A stretch of 64,000 nt of DNA, from the NCBI RefSeq assembly GCF_007995245.1, contig NZ_VCBA01000008.1:63940-127939 (forward strand), written 5' to 3'. The DNA is from Tateyamaria sp. syn59. GTDB taxonomy: Bacteria > Pseudomonadota > Alphaproteobacteria > Rhodobacterales > Rhodobacteraceae. The translations under genes were made by a program, and so were the position numbers. Within the stretch, counting starts at the first letter, position 1; each line of letters opens with the position of its first letter. The notes below the pieces were generated by a model. It did no database searches. It saw only the letters and a program-made list of their open reading frames with translations, and was not told the origin of the DNA. Below are positions 10,384 through 19,701 of the stretch, in pieces.

Positions 10384-12567
10384 ATGAGCCTTGCAAACAA
10401 ACTGGCAGAAGAGCGGCGCGGTCGCCTGGCCGCAGAGCGTCTGCTTGAGTTGAAAGAGGCCGAACTGTCGGCGGCAAACCGCAAGCTCGGCAAACATGCC
10501 GCCGCCCTGCAGGGTGAGATTGTCGAAACCCGCGCCCAGGTCGCCACCGTCAAAACTGAAAACGAGCGGGTGAAGACAGAGCTCGGGCAGGCCAATCAAA
10601 AGGTACAGATCGCCGAACGCCGCCTATGGCATTCGGTGCAAACCATCACCGACGGCTTTGCCTTCTTCAACTCCGACAACCAGATGATCGCGGCCAACGA
10701 AAGCTACTTGGCCATTTTCGACAAGATCGACGTGATCCGCCCCGGTGTGAATTACATGACGATCCTACAGGTCCTCACGGACGAGGGGATCGTCGACACC
10801 GAAGGGATGCCAGATGATGACTGGCGCCAGATGATGCTGGATCGCTGGATGAAGCCACAACCCGATCCGGTAACAGTCCGTCTGTGGAACGACCAATACA
10901 TTAAGCTGGTGGACCGGCGCAGCCCGGCTGGGGACATCGTGTCGCTTGGCCTCAACATCACTGAATCAGTGCGGTATCAGCAGGAGCTCAAAGCCGCACG
11001 CAGCGAAGCCGAAGCCGCCAGCCGCGCAAAATCGGCATTCCTCGCCAATATGAGCCACGAGATCAGGACGCCGATGAACGGTGTTGTGGGCATGGCCGAA
11101 TTGCTGGGCGATACCGGGCTGAGCGAAGAACAGCAGCTTTACGTCGATACGATCAAGAATTCGGGCGAGGCGTTGCTGGTCATCATCAACGACGTGCTCG
11201 ATTATTCCAAGATCGAAGCGCAAAAACTGCAACTCCACCTCGAACCCTTTGACCTTGAGCGCAGCATTCACGAGATCATCATGCTGCTCCAGCCCTCGGC
11301 CCGCGACAAGGGCCTGACCCTGCTGCTCGACTACGATCTGTTCCTGCCAACGACCTATGTGGGTGATCCCGGGCGGATCCGGCAGGTGCTGACCAACCTG
11401 ATGGGCAACGCGGTCAAGTTCACGAATGAAGGGCACGTTTTGGTCCGTGTCACCGGTGTACCGGACCTGGATGCCGGCCACGCCGAGGTCACCATCGTGA
11501 TCGAAGACACCGGAATCGGCATTCCCGAAAGCAAGATCGAGCACATATTCGGCGAGTTCAATCAGGTCGAGAATGAGCGCAACCGCCAGTTTGACGGCAC
11601 AGGACTGGGCCTTGCGATCTCGCAACGTCTGGTGAATCTGATGGAGGGCGAGGTCTGGGTCAGCAGCGAAGAGGGGATCGGCTCTGTCTTTGGTTTCCGC
11701 ATTCCTCTGAAGTTGAGCGAGGCCAAGTTGCCCGAGCATCCGCCGGTGCCGGATGGATTGCGCCGGGTCATGGTCGTCGACGATATCGAGGCGAACCGGA
11801 CGATCCTGCAACGCCAGCTGGAGCAATTGGGCCTTGGGGTCGTCAGTTGCGCTTCGGGTGCCGAAGCGCTGGACCAGTTGCGCGACATCGACCTGATCCT
11901 CACGGATCACAACATGCCTGACATGGACGGTTTGGAGTTGGCCGAAACGATCCGCACACGGGGCGTCGAAACGCCCATTCTCCTGCTCAGCTCGAACCCC
12001 AGCTTTGCAACGAACGACCCCGGCGCACGCTATCTTCATGCCATCATGCAAAAACCGGTGCCGCGCGCCGACCTCTTTGCGCGACTGGAAAGCGTCGGAC
12101 CCGTGATCGGGGCAAATGGCGCGCCACCTCCCGCACCCGAAAAAAGGCGGATGGTCGTCTTGGCCGCAGAAGACAACAAGACCAACCAGCTGGTCTTTGG
12201 CAAGATGGTCAAATCAGCCGACATCGACCTGCATTTCGCCAACAACGGGATCGAAGCGGTTGAGTTCTTCCAACAAGTGTCGCCGGACCTGATCTTCATG
12301 GACATCTCGATGCCGAAGATGGACGGCAAGGAAGCAACGCAGAAAATCCGGGCGTTAGAGCAGGACACCGGCGGACATGTCCCCATCGTTGCATTGACGG
12401 CCCATGCGATGGACGGGGATGACAAGGGCATTCTCGAAGCCGGGCTTGACCACTACCTGACCAAGCCACTGCGCAAGCCCGAGATCCATGGCATGTTGCA
12501 TGAGATGTGTCCGGACGGCGTGAAGAACCCGTTCGAGGATGCAATGCCGGACGAGGGCGCCGCCTAG
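10384..12567 (+). CDS. Hybrid sensor histidine kinase with two receiver domains
   Basis: A 727-residue cytoplasmic sensor with no membrane helix. A long coiled coil (about 5-80) is followed by a PAS-like domain (about 82-195), a HisKA domain with phospho-acceptor His225 in 'SHEIRTPMNG', and an HATPase_c domain with the N, G1 ('DTGIGI') and G2 ('GTGLGL') boxes. Two receiver domains follow, with phospho-acceptor Asp508 ('LTDHNMP') and Asp640 ('FMDISMP'). There is no Hpt domain, so a separate phosphotransfer protein would be needed. No cognate regulator lies nearby. The start has GGAGGG upstream. It ends tail to tail with yaaA, sharing CTAG. The signal and target cannot be read from the sequence. 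Confidence 0.93.
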   Translation: MSLANKLAEERRGRLAAERLLELKEAELSAANRKLGKHAAALQGEIVETRAQVATVKTENERVKTELGQANQKVQIAERRLWHSVQTITDGFAFFNSDNQMIAANESYLAIFDKIDVIRPGVNYMTILQVLTDEGIVDTEGMPDDDWRQMMLDRWMKPQPDPVTVRLWNDQYIKLVDRRSPAGDIVSLGLNITESVRYQQELKAARSEAEAASRAKSAFLANMSHEIRTPMNGVVGMAELLGDTGLSEEQQLYVDTIKNSGEALLVIINDVLDYSKIEAQKLQLHLEPFDLERSIHEIIMLLQPSARDKGLTLLLDYDLFLPTTYVGDPGRIRQVLTNLMGNAVKFTNEGHVLVRVTGVPDLDAGHAEVTIVIEDTGIGIPESKIEHIFGEFNQVENERNRQFDGTGLGLAISQRLVNLMEGEVWVSSEEGIGSVFGFRIPLKLSEAKLPEHPPVPDGLRRVMVVDDIEANRTILQRQLEQLGLGVVSCASGAEALDQLRDIDLILTDHNMPDMDGLELAETIRTRGVETPILLLSSNPSFATNDPGARYLHAIMQKPVPRADLFARLESVGPVIGANGAPPPAPEKRRMVVLAAEDNKTNQLVFGKMVKSADIDLHFANNGIEAVEFFQQVSPDLIFMDISMPKMDGKEATQKIRALEQDTGGHVPIVALTAHAMDGDDKGILEAGLDHYLTKPLRKPEIHGMLHEMCPDGVKNPFEDAMPDEGAA

Positions 12568-13337
12568 TTTGTCGGGTAAGGCCGGACAAACACGGGTTTT
12601 ACATCGCTCGACAGGTCAGGCTGGTACACATAGCCATCGCTGCTGAAACTGCGCACCCCCTCCAGGTCCGTTACCCGGTTCTGGATAATATGCCGCGCCA
12701 TGGCGCCACGCGCGCGCTTTGCAAAGAAGCTGACGATCTTTGGACCCTGCCCTTTGTCTTCCATGAAGGCAGGCGTGATCAGTTCGGGCTGTAGTGCTTT
12801 TTCCGGCACCGCACCGAAGTATTCCTGGCTCGCACAATTGACGAGGATGTCGCTGCCGGTTTCCTCGGCCTGCGCGTTCAGCGCCTTGGCCAGATCCGTG
12901 CGCCAATAGTCATAGAGCGACGCGCCGCGCCGCGTTTTCAGGCGGCTGCCCATCTCCAGCCGATAGGGCTGGATGGCATCCAGTGGCCGCAACAAGCCAT
13001 AAAGCCCGGAAAGAATACGCAGATGATCTTGGGCATAAGCGGTCTCATCATCCGAAAGTGTTTCTGCATCCAAGCCCTGATAGGTATCGCCGGCAAAGGC
13101 CAGCATTGCCGGGCGCGTAGTATTCTCGGCGGGCGCATCTTCGAATGCTTGGAAACGATCCCGGTTCAACCGGGCCAGATCGTCGCTCAGATCCATCAGT
13201 GATTTCAACTTGCCCAGCGTCAGGTTCCGCGCTGTGCGCACCAATCGGACCGCGTCATCCTGCATGGCGGGGGCGGTCATCGTGACATCCCGCTCTGCCC
13301 AATCCAGCCGCTTGGCCGGGGAAATCACCACCAACAT
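12564..13337 (-). CDS. yaaA: Peroxide stress protein YaaA (UPF0246/DUF328)
   Basis: A 257-residue protein that begins with the family's typical 'MLVVISPAKRLDW' and keeps the long conserved body of YaaA, close to the 258 residues of the E. coli protein. YaaA limits intracellular free iron during hydrogen peroxide stress and binds DNA. The frame is open further upstream, but the ATG at 13337 is favoured because a GGGGG tract lies about eight bases before it. The ATG at 13343 is the alternative. It lies 31 bp downstream of recQ on the same strand, so the two may be co-transcribed as a DNA and oxidative damage unit. Confidence 0.93.
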   Translation of the reverse strand: MLVVISPAKRLDWAERDVTMTAPAMQDDAVRLVRTARNLTLGKLKSLMDLSDDLARLNRDRFQAFEDAPAENTTRPAMLAFAGDTYQGLDAETLSDDETAYAQDHLRILSGLYGLLRPLDAIQPYRLEMGSRLKTRRGASLYDYWRTDLAKALNAQAEETGSDILVNCASQEYFGAVPEKALQPELITPAFMEDKGQGPKIVSFFAKRARGAMARHIIQNRVTDLEGVRSFSSDGYVYQPDLSSDVKPVFVRPYPTN

Positions 13338-13368
13338 CTGCATACCCCCAAGATGTGTTTGGCCATAT

Positions 13369-15411
13369 CTAGGATGCCGCCCGCAGCACGTCCAGAAAGG
13401 CGGGGCCAAATCGCTCCGCCTTGCGATCACCCAGCAGCCGTTCCAGCCCCGCGCCATCATCTGGGCGCAACTGTGCGACCTTGGCCAATTGCGAGGCCGA
13501 ACAACTCAGCGGCTTGTCCGTCCCGTCCTCACCCCGCGCCAATTCCGCCTGAACCGCCAAAAGTTGGTCATAGATCGTGCCCGCCGTATGCCCCGCCAGC
13601 TTGCGGCGCGAGGGATGCAGCGCCTCTGCCTCTCCGTTGATCACCTCAAGGAACGCGCGCCCGAATTTTTCGAGCTTCTTCGCTCCCACACCGCTGACCT
13701 GCGCCATCTGGTCAAGGTTGGCAGGCCGCCGCTCTGCCATCTCGATAAGCGTCCGGTCGGGAAAGATAACATAGGCCGGGACCTTTGCCGCTTCGGCCAA
13801 CCCCCGGCGCTTTGCCTTGAGGGCCGACAACAGCGGCGCGTCCTCCTCCGACACCATCGCCTTGACCGCCGGGCGACGGGCCGCCGCAGCCTTGATCGTA
13901 TCGCGGCGCAGAGTGATCTTGGCCTCGTCTCGCAGGATCGGCAGCGCCGCCTCCGTCATTCGCAACGCGCCGTATCGGTCGGGATCGGGCCGCACCAAAT
14001 CGTGACCCATCATCTGCCGAAACACCGCCTGCCATTGCGGTTTGGAATACTCTTTGCCCACACCGTAGGTCGGCAGGCTGTCATGCCCGCGCTGCCGGAT
14101 CTTGTCGGTTTCAATGCCCAGCAGGATGTCGATCAGATGCCCGGCGCCAAACCATTCGTCGGTGCGCAGCATGGCCGACAGCGCCTTGCGGACAGCGGTG
14201 GTACCATCAAAAACCTCGGCCGGTTGGTCGCACAGATCGCATTTTCCACACGCGACCGCTGTCTCTCCAAAATAGCCAAGCAGCGTCTTGCGCCGACATT
14301 CCAACGCTTCGGCCAGACCCAGCAAAGCATTCAAGCGTGCGTGATCCGCCATCCGCCGCTCGGGCGGCGCCAGTCCCTCGTCGATCTGAGACCGCCGCAG
14401 TTTGATGTCGTCGGGGCCAAACAGCGTTAGCGTTTCCGCGGGTGCCCCATCACGCCCGGCGCGCCCGATCTCCTGGTAATAGGCTTCAATAGATTTCGGC
14501 AAATCGGCATGCGCCACCCAGCGGATATCCGGCTTGTCGACGCCCATGCCGAACGCCACCGTGGCCGCCACGATCAAGCCGTCTTCCTGCTGAAACCGTC
14601 GTTCAGCGATGCGCCGATCCTCCGCCTCCATCCCGCCATGGTAGTGGATCGCGGCATGGCCTGCCTCGCGCAGCGCCTGCGCCAGCGTTTCCGTCTTAGC
14701 CCGCGTGCCGCAGTAGACGATACCCGACTGTCCCTTGCGCGCGGCGGCAAAGTTCAGGATCTGTGCGCGCGGCCCGTTCTTGGCGGCAAAGGTGAGGTGA
14801 ATGTTAGGCCGGTCAAACCCGCGCAGAAAGGTGCGCGGTTGCACGCCGTCAAACAGCTTCTGGACAATTTCGACCTGCGTTTCCGCATCTGCCGTGGCGG
14901 TGAAGGCAGCCAGAGGCACGTCCAAGGCACGCTTCAGCTCGCCAATCCGCAGGTAATCGGGGCGGAAATCATGCCCCCACTGACTGACGCAATGCGCCTC
15001 GTCCACAGCGATCAGGCTGACACCGATGCGGCGAAGCATTCCAATGGCCGATCCGGCAGCAAGCCGTTCGGGCGCAATGTAAAGCAGCTTCAACTCCCGC
15101 CGCTCCAGCGCCTCCCACACGGCATCCGTTTCCTCGGGCGTGTTGCCGGACGTCAGCGCGCCCGCCTGCACGCCCGCCTCTTGCAGCGCACGCACCTGAT
15201 CCCGCATCAGCGCAATCAGCGGAGAGATGACCACCGTCACCCCGTCGCGCATTAGCGCAGGTAATTGAAAACAAAGGGATTTACCGCCGCCCGTCGGCAT
15301 GATGGCCAGCGCGTTTTCGCCCGCAGCTACGGCATCAACGATCTCTTCCTGTCCGGGGCGGAAGCCGTCGAACCCGAATACATCCCTCAACAGCGTGGCA
15401 GCGCCGCTCAT
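13369..15411 (-). CDS. recQ: ATP-dependent DNA helicase RecQ
   Basis: A 680-residue 3'-5' DNA helicase. The Walker A motif 'TGGGKS' has Lys44. The DEAH box is present as 'DEAHC'. The superfamily 2 helicase motifs run to about residue 340. A RecQ-C-terminal zinc-binding region carries four cysteines ('CRRK' and 'CGKCDLC'). It is followed by a winged-helix part, an HRDC domain (about 515-580) and a second HRDC-like half at the very C-terminus. The ATG at 15411 has AGGG nine bases upstream; an earlier TTG at 15429 is possible but weaker. RecQ acts in recombination and replication-fork repair. Confidence 0.95.
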   Translation of the reverse strand: MSGAATLLRDVFGFDGFRPGQEEIVDAVAAGENALAIMPTGGGKSLCFQLPALMRDGVTVVISPLIALMRDQVRALQEAGVQAGALTSGNTPEETDAVWEALERRELKLLYIAPERLAAGSAIGMLRRIGVSLIAVDEAHCVSQWGHDFRPDYLRIGELKRALDVPLAAFTATADAETQVEIVQKLFDGVQPRTFLRGFDRPNIHLTFAAKNGPRAQILNFAAARKGQSGIVYCGTRAKTETLAQALREAGHAAIHYHGGMEAEDRRIAERRFQQEDGLIVAATVAFGMGVDKPDIRWVAHADLPKSIEAYYQEIGRAGRDGAPAETLTLFGPDDIKLRRSQIDEGLAPPERRMADHARLNALLGLAEALECRRKTLLGYFGETAVACGKCDLCDQPAEVFDGTTAVRKALSAMLRTDEWFGAGHLIDILLGIETDKIRQRGHDSLPTYGVGKEYSKPQWQAVFRQMMGHDLVRPDPDRYGALRMTEAALPILRDEAKITLRRDTIKAAAARRPAVKAMVSEEDAPLLSALKAKRRGLAEAAKVPAYVIFPDRTLIEMAERRPANLDQMAQVSGVGAKKLEKFGRAFLEVINGEAEALHPSRRKLAGHTAGTIYDQLLAVQAELARGEDGTDKPLSCSASQLAKVAQLRPDDGAGLERLLGDRKAERFGPAFLDVLRAAS

Positions 15412-15503
15412 GTCCGAAAACCCTGTCAAATTTTATGTAGTCTGCTCGTTGGATACAGACTCACATTTTAACAGGCCGTGAACAAGGGGCTAGCCCGCCG
15501 CTC

Positions 15504-15785
15504 TCAAAAGAAGATGGCCGGCAGGATGATGCTGCGCAACGCGATCACGATCACAAAGGCCACCAGTGGCGCGAGGTCAAGCGGGTGCGTGTCGGGCATG
15601 TAACGCCGGATCGGCCGATAAATCGGCTCCAAAAGTTTGTTCAGCCCGGTCCAGATCGACCCCACCAGCGGCTGGTGCATGTTCAGCACGTTGAAGTTAA
15701 TGAGCCAGCTCATGATGATGTGGACGATCATGATCACGTAAACGACGCTCAGGATCAGATCGAGCAATTGATAGATCACCAGCAT
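15504..15785 (-). CDS. YggT family membrane protein
   Basis: A 93-residue protein with two membrane helices (about 3-27 and 68-90) separated by a conserved loop with 'LEPIYRPIRRYMP', the hallmark of the YggT family. The start at 15785 is chosen because AGGA lies eight bases upstream; a longer frame from 15812 has no clear ribosome-binding site. YggT proteins are widespread and have been linked to cell division and osmotic stress, but their biochemical role is unknown. Confidence 0.88.
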   Translation of the reverse strand: MLVIYQLLDLILSVVYVIMIVHIIMSWLINFNVLNMHQPLVGSIWTGLNKLLEPIYRPIRRYMPDTHPLDLAPLVAFVIVIALRSIILPAIFF

Positions 15786-15911
15786 GGGCGGGGTCCTTTG
15801 TTGTTCCGGCAACAGACCTAGGGCGAAGGCGCATGTGGCGCAAGGTCACGTTGGTTGAGCCATTGAAGTTTCGCTGCGCCGCCGCATTTTAGAACGCAAG
15901 GAGTCAAACCA

Positions 15912-16478
15912 ATGTTTCCATTCGTCCGCCTTGCCAAGGAAATGATCAAAGCCCGCCGCCAGGCGACACTAGGGCTGACCGATCTGCACGTCACACAGCA
16001 CCGCGTATGGCCCTGGGATTTGGACGGGTTCATGGAGTTGAACAACGGGCGCGCCCTGACGCTGTACGATCTGGGCCGCTTGGGTCTGGGCCAGCGCGCG
16101 GGCCTGATCGAAACGCTCAAGGCGAACCGCTGGGGCCTGACCATGGCGGGGTCGTCCGTGCGCTATCGCCGCCGCCTACACGCTTTTCAAAAGTTCGAGA
16201 TGCGCAGCCGCGCGGTGTGCTGGGACGACAAGTTCACTTACCTAGAACAGTCCATGTGGAAGCCCGATGGCGAATGCGCCAGCCATGTGCTCTACCGTTC
16301 TGCCGTGACGGACAAGAACGGGATCGTGCCACCCCACAAGGTGCTCGCCGCGATGGGGCAGGACGCAGTTTCACCGCCCACGCCTGACTGGATCGCCGCC
16401 TGGATCAAGGCGGAGACGCAGCGCCCTTGGCCACCGATGCAAGACGCGGACGCCCCCAAGCTGAAATCGGTGGCGTAA
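15912..16478 (+). CDS. Acyl-CoA thioesterase-like hot-dog protein
   Basis: A 188-residue protein resembling the 4HBT_2 (YbgC/FcbC-like) hot-dog fold: 'WPWDLDGFMELNNGR' is the usual N-terminal active-site segment (D and N in the DxxxHxNN-type position), followed by 'MAGSSVRYRRRL'. Such enzymes hydrolyse acyl-CoA or acyl-ACP thioesters. The canonical His of the DxDxxxHxNN motif is replaced (MELNN), so the substrate or even the activity is uncertain. AAGGAG precedes the ATG by eight bases. It is followed on the same strand by an MFS transporter 65 bp downstream. Confidence 0.8.
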   Translation: MFPFVRLAKEMIKARRQATLGLTDLHVTQHRVWPWDLDGFMELNNGRALTLYDLGRLGLGQRAGLIETLKANRWGLTMAGSSVRYRRRLHAFQKFEMRSRAVCWDDKFTYLEQSMWKPDGECASHVLYRSAVTDKNGIVPPHKVLAAMGQDAVSPPTPDWIAAWIKAETQRPWPPMQDADAPKLKSVA

Positions 16479-16543
16479 AACCTTACCTTGCCACAGCGTC
16501 TTAGGCCTGCTTTGGTCGCCCCAACAATAAAACGGGGACGGGC

Positions 16544-17941
16544 ATGGCAGAGATCAGCCTGAAGAAACGCATTCGGGGCTGGATGGCCTTCGATTGGGCG
16601 ACGCAGCCATTCTATACGCTCGGGCTGACCTTTATCTTTGGTCCCTATTTCGCTGGCGTGTCCTTTGAGTATTTCTCGACCGTCCACGCAGACGAGGAAA
16701 CAGCCAAGGCGGCGTCACAAGCGACGTGGTTCTGGGGACAGACCATCGCGGGTTTGCTGATCGCCTTCACCGCACCACTGATTGGCGCTTACGCCGACAG
16801 CACCGGGCGGCGGATGCCGTGGATCTGGTTCTTTGCAATCCTTTACCTACCGTTCACCTGGGCGCTTTGGTACACCGACCCTACGGGCAACAATATCTAT
16901 GTGATCCTGTTGTGCTTTAACCTCGCCTTCATCGCGGCCGAGTTCATGCTGATCTTTGTCAACGCGATCCTGCCCAGCCTCGGAACCACGGAAGAGGTCG
17001 GCAAAATCTCGGGTGATGGCGCGGCAATTGGCTATTGGGGCGGCGTGCTGGGCCTGTTCATCATGCTCATCTTCTTTGTGAACAAGGGCGATGGCACGAC
17101 GATTGCAAACCTGGCCCCGGTCTTAGGATTGGACCCCGAAACGGGCGAGGATTTTCGCGCCGTAGGACCTTTCATTGCCATCTGGTTCGCGCTTTTCATC
17201 ATTCCCTTCTTTGTCTGGGTGCGCGAGCCCAAAACAGCCAACCGGCAAGGCGGCGTGAGCGAGGCGATGACCGATCTGAAGCATTCTTTGCGGGGCGCAT
17301 GGGAACGCAAATCGCTCCTGAACTTCCTGATCGGCTCCATGCTGTACCGTGATGCGCTCAACGCGCTTTATGCTGCGGGCGGTGTTTATGCGCGCCTCGT
17401 CCTGGGATGGGAGATCATGCAGATCCTGGTATTTGGTATCGTCGGCGCAATTACCGCGGCGGTGGCCACCTATATTGGCGGCGTCTTTGACAAGCGCCTG
17501 GGGCCGCGTCCAGTAATCCGGGTCTGCTGCTATATCCTGATCCTTGTTTGCCTGATTATCGTCGGCATGAACCGGGAAAGTTTTTTCGGCATCATTGCCA
17601 TCGCCGAAGGGTCGGCCTTGCCCGACATCGTGTTCTATGTCTGCGGTGCCGCCATTGGCGGTGCGGGTGGTGCCATCTATGCCGCGTCGCGGTCCATGAT
17701 GGTCCGCCACACCCATCCCGAACGCCCGACCGAGGCCTTTGGCCTATTCGCCTTGTCCGGCAAAGCGACTGCCTTTCTGGCGCCAATGCTGATCGCGCTT
17801 TTCTCGACCATGACAGGCAGCACACAATTGGGGTATGTTCCGGTCATTGCCCTGTTCGTTCTCGGCCTCTGGCTGCTGCGCTACGTGAACCCCGAAGGAG
17901 ACCACGCAAAATGGTCAAAATCCGCCGTTCCTGTACCCTGA
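16544..17941 (+). CDS. MFS transporter, UMF1/Atg22-like family
   Basis: A 465-residue integral membrane protein with about 12 hydrophobic segments. The N-terminal segment 'GWMAFDWATQPFYTL' is typical of UMF1/Atg22-like MFS proteins. Homologues in fungi export amino acids from the vacuole; bacterial substrates are mostly unknown. The 3' end overlaps the mepA start by 31 bp in another frame, which suggests co-translation. A role in exporting cell-wall turnover products is possible from this context but is only inference. Confidence 0.88.
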   Translation: MAEISLKKRIRGWMAFDWATQPFYTLGLTFIFGPYFAGVSFEYFSTVHADEETAKAASQATWFWGQTIAGLLIAFTAPLIGAYADSTGRRMPWIWFFAILYLPFTWALWYTDPTGNNIYVILLCFNLAFIAAEFMLIFVNAILPSLGTTEEVGKISGDGAAIGYWGGVLGLFIMLIFFVNKGDGTTIANLAPVLGLDPETGEDFRAVGPFIAIWFALFIIPFFVWVREPKTANRQGGVSEAMTDLKHSLRGAWERKSLLNFLIGSMLYRDALNALYAAGGVYARLVLGWEIMQILVFGIVGAITAAVATYIGGVFDKRLGPRPVIRVCCYILILVCLIIVGMNRESFFGIIAIAEGSALPDIVFYVCGAAIGGAGGAIYAASRSMMVRHTHPERPTEAFGLFALSGKATAFLAPMLIALFSTMTGSTQLGYVPVIALFVLGLWLLRYVNPEGDHAKWSKSAVPVP

Positions 17942-18831
17942 TCGCCGCCCTTTTGCTTTGCGCCTGTACCAGCGGCGCGGGCACTGACATTTCCGGCGCG
18001 CCCACAGCTGACGTCGATCCGGCCACGCTGCAAAACATCGCCAAAGGCCAGTTTGGCGCCAAACGGCGCGCCTCCGCTCAGGAGGCCGCAGCTTTTGGCG
18101 GGTACTCGCGTGGCTGTCTGGCGGGCGGCGTGCAACTGGCCGAGACCGGGCCAACATGGCAGGCCATGCGGCTGAGCCGCAACCGCAACTGGGGTCACCC
18201 CGAGCTTGTCGACTATGTTCAGGACCTGAGCCGCGAGGCCGCCAAACAACCGGGTTGGTCTGGCCTTTATGTCGGTGACATGAGCCAGCCGCGTGGCGGG
18301 CCGATGCTGACCGGGCACCGCAGCCACCAGATCGGTCTGGATGTAGACGTCTGGATGCTGCCCGCCCGCAACCTGACCCTCAGTGCGGCAGAACGGGAAA
18401 ACATCTCCTCCATCTCGACCCGCCGGTCGTCTGGGGCCTATGTGAACAGCAACTGGACCCGCCAGCACCACGAGATCATCAAAGCCGCCGCCAGCGACAG
18501 CCGCACCGCGCGCATCTTTGTCTTCCCCGGCGCCAAGGTGCAGATGTGCAAGGACGAAACCGGCGACCGGTCGTGGCTGCGCAAAGTGCGCCCTTGGTGG
18601 GGACATCACTACCATTTCCACGTCCGCCTGAACTGCCCGCGCGGCACGCGCGGCTGCGTCGATCAGGCCGCCCCGCCCCCCGGTGACGGCTGCGCCGATG
18701 CGCAACAATGGGTGAACAACATCCTCAACCCACCGCCGCCAGATCCCAACGCACCCGCCCCCAGACCACGCCGCGAACTCAAGGTCGGAGACCTGCCGCA
18801 ACAATGCTCTGGCGTTCTGGCCTCGCGCTGA
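17911..18831 (+). CDS. mepA: Penicillin-insensitive murein endopeptidase MepA (probable lipoprotein)
   Basis: A 306-residue M74-type zinc peptidase. The predicted zinc ligands are His139 and Asp146 in 'SHQIGLDVDVW' and the second His of the HxH in 'WWGHHYHFHVRL'. Several cysteines (CLAGG, QMCKDE, NCPRG, GCVD, GCAD) match the disulfide pattern of MepA. The N-terminus has a hydrophobic stretch ending in 'LLLCAC', a possible lipobox (Cys19), unlike the soluble E. coli enzyme. It cleaves D-Ala-meso-DAP cross-links in peptidoglycan. The ATG at 17911 has GAAGGAG ten bases upstream. It lies inside the end of the MFS gene and overlaps the next gene by 28 bp. Confidence 0.93.
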   Translation: MVKIRRSCTLIAALLLCACTSGAGTDISGAPTADVDPATLQNIAKGQFGAKRRASAQEAAAFGGYSRGCLAGGVQLAETGPTWQAMRLSRNRNWGHPELVDYVQDLSREAAKQPGWSGLYVGDMSQPRGGPMLTGHRSHQIGLDVDVWMLPARNLTLSAAERENISSISTRRSSGAYVNSNWTRQHHEIIKAAASDSRTARIFVFPGAKVQMCKDETGDRSWLRKVRPWWGHHYHFHVRLNCPRGTRGCVDQAAPPPGDGCADAQQWVNNILNPPPPDPNAPAPRPRRELKVGDLPQQCSGVLASR

Positions 18832-19637
18832 TCCTGACCGCCGCCACGGCAACAGCCGATCCCCTGACCTTCGTCCGCAGCTGGACGCTGGTCTCGGATC
18901 GCGCGGAGTTCGGTGGACTGTCCGCGATCGAGATGGACAACGCGGACAGCGCCGTTGTCCTGTCGGATCGCGGCGCGCTGTTCACGCTAACCCTTGATCG
19001 CAGCACACGGACCGTCCTCATTGAAGCCGCAGAACAACCCTATCCCGACCGAGACAGCGAGGGCCTCGCCCGGACAATCGATACCCTGTTTTTCAGCTAC
19101 GAAGACCCCGGACGCATTGCGGCGGACGATGGCACTGAAGTGCCGTCGCATCCCGACTTTGCCACCTACAGCCGCAACGGATCACTCGAAGCCTTGGCGG
19201 CGGACGCAGACGGCATACTCTACACTCTGCCAGAACGCTCCGGCGACACCGCGCGCCCCTTTCCCATCTACAGACATGCGGACGGAACCTGGGACATCTT
19301 GGCCACGCTGCCACGCACGGGGCCATTCCTACCCACAGGCGCCGACATCGGACCGGACGGCCTTCTCTACATCCTCGAACGCGCGTTCACACCACTCGGC
19401 TTTCGCAGCCGCATCCGCCGAATGGACCCCAACGCGCCCGACGCCCCACCAGAAACCCTCCTCAAAACCTCCGCAGGGCGCCACGACAACCTCGAAGGGC
19501 TCGCCATCTGGCAGTCCGACAGCGGCGCGACCTGCCTGACCATGGTGTCAGACGACAACTTCCTGTCCGTGCAGCGCACTGAACTGGTCGAATACGCCCT
19601 GACGGAAACCCTTGCAGGCGGCGCCACCTGCGACTAG
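18804..19637 (+). CDS. Esterase-like activity of phytase family protein (exported)
   Basis: A 277-residue protein with a signal peptide (about 1-18, ending ATATA-DP) and a beta-propeller-like body. It matches the phytase-esterase-like family (PF13449), with 'FGGLSAIEM', 'DSEGLA' and 'DNLEGLAIW' repeats that recall calcium-binding propeller blades. The enzymatic substrate is unknown; phosphoester hydrolysis in the periplasm is inferred from the family name only. The ATG at 18804 lies inside the mepA 3' end. The gene ends just before the preQ1-like element of yhhQ. Confidence 0.82.
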   Translation: MLWRSGLALILTAATATADPLTFVRSWTLVSDRAEFGGLSAIEMDNADSAVVLSDRGALFTLTLDRSTRTVLIEAAEQPYPDRDSEGLARTIDTLFFSYEDPGRIAADDGTEVPSHPDFATYSRNGSLEALAADADGILYTLPERSGDTARPFPIYRHADGTWDILATLPRTGPFLPTGADIGPDGLLYILERAFTPLGFRSRIRRMDPNAPDAPPETLLKTSAGRHDNLEGLAIWQSDSGATCLTMVSDDNFLSVQRTELVEYALTETLAGGATCD

Positions 19638-19648
19638 GAGACGCGCGT

Positions 19649-19663
19649 CCGGCACGGTGCCGG
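19649..19663 (+). terminator. Short GC-rich hairpin after the esterase gene
   Basis: CCGGCA and TGCCGG form a perfect 6-bp stem with a three-base loop. It lies 12 bases after the stop codon of the phytase-like gene and directly before the preQ1-like aptamer. There is no U tract, so it may be a weak terminator, an mRNA 3' end or an outer stem of the downstream leader. Confidence 0.4.
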
Positions 19664-19664
19664 G

Positions 19665-19693
19665 CCAAGTCGCCGCAACCTTGCAAAAACGGG
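19665..19693 (+). promoter_or_regulatory. preQ1-I-like riboswitch in front of yhhQ
   Basis: A short stem CAAG/CTTG (19666-19669 with 19680-19683) closes the loop TCGCCGCAAC (19670-19679), followed by CAAAAACGGG. From memory, this matches the T. tengcongensis preQ1-I aptamer at nearly every loop base: the ligand-contacting U (19670), the C that pairs with preQ1 (19679), the A just before the pseudoknot (19689) and the G-C floor pair (19675 with 19690). A pseudoknot CCG (19673-19675) with CGG (19690-19692) can form. CGGG is also the only Shine-Dalgarno-like sequence of yhhQ (GGG eight bases before ATG), so ligand binding should hide it. The downstream gene encodes a queuosine-precursor transporter, which fits the ligand. 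P1 has only four pairs. Confidence 0.75.
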
Positions 19694-19701
19694 CACCAGA
19701 T

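Noticed and set aside
13210-14430. Plus-strand ORF (406 codons) opposite recQ
   Set aside because: Shadow frame; recQ has all helicase motifs on the other strand.
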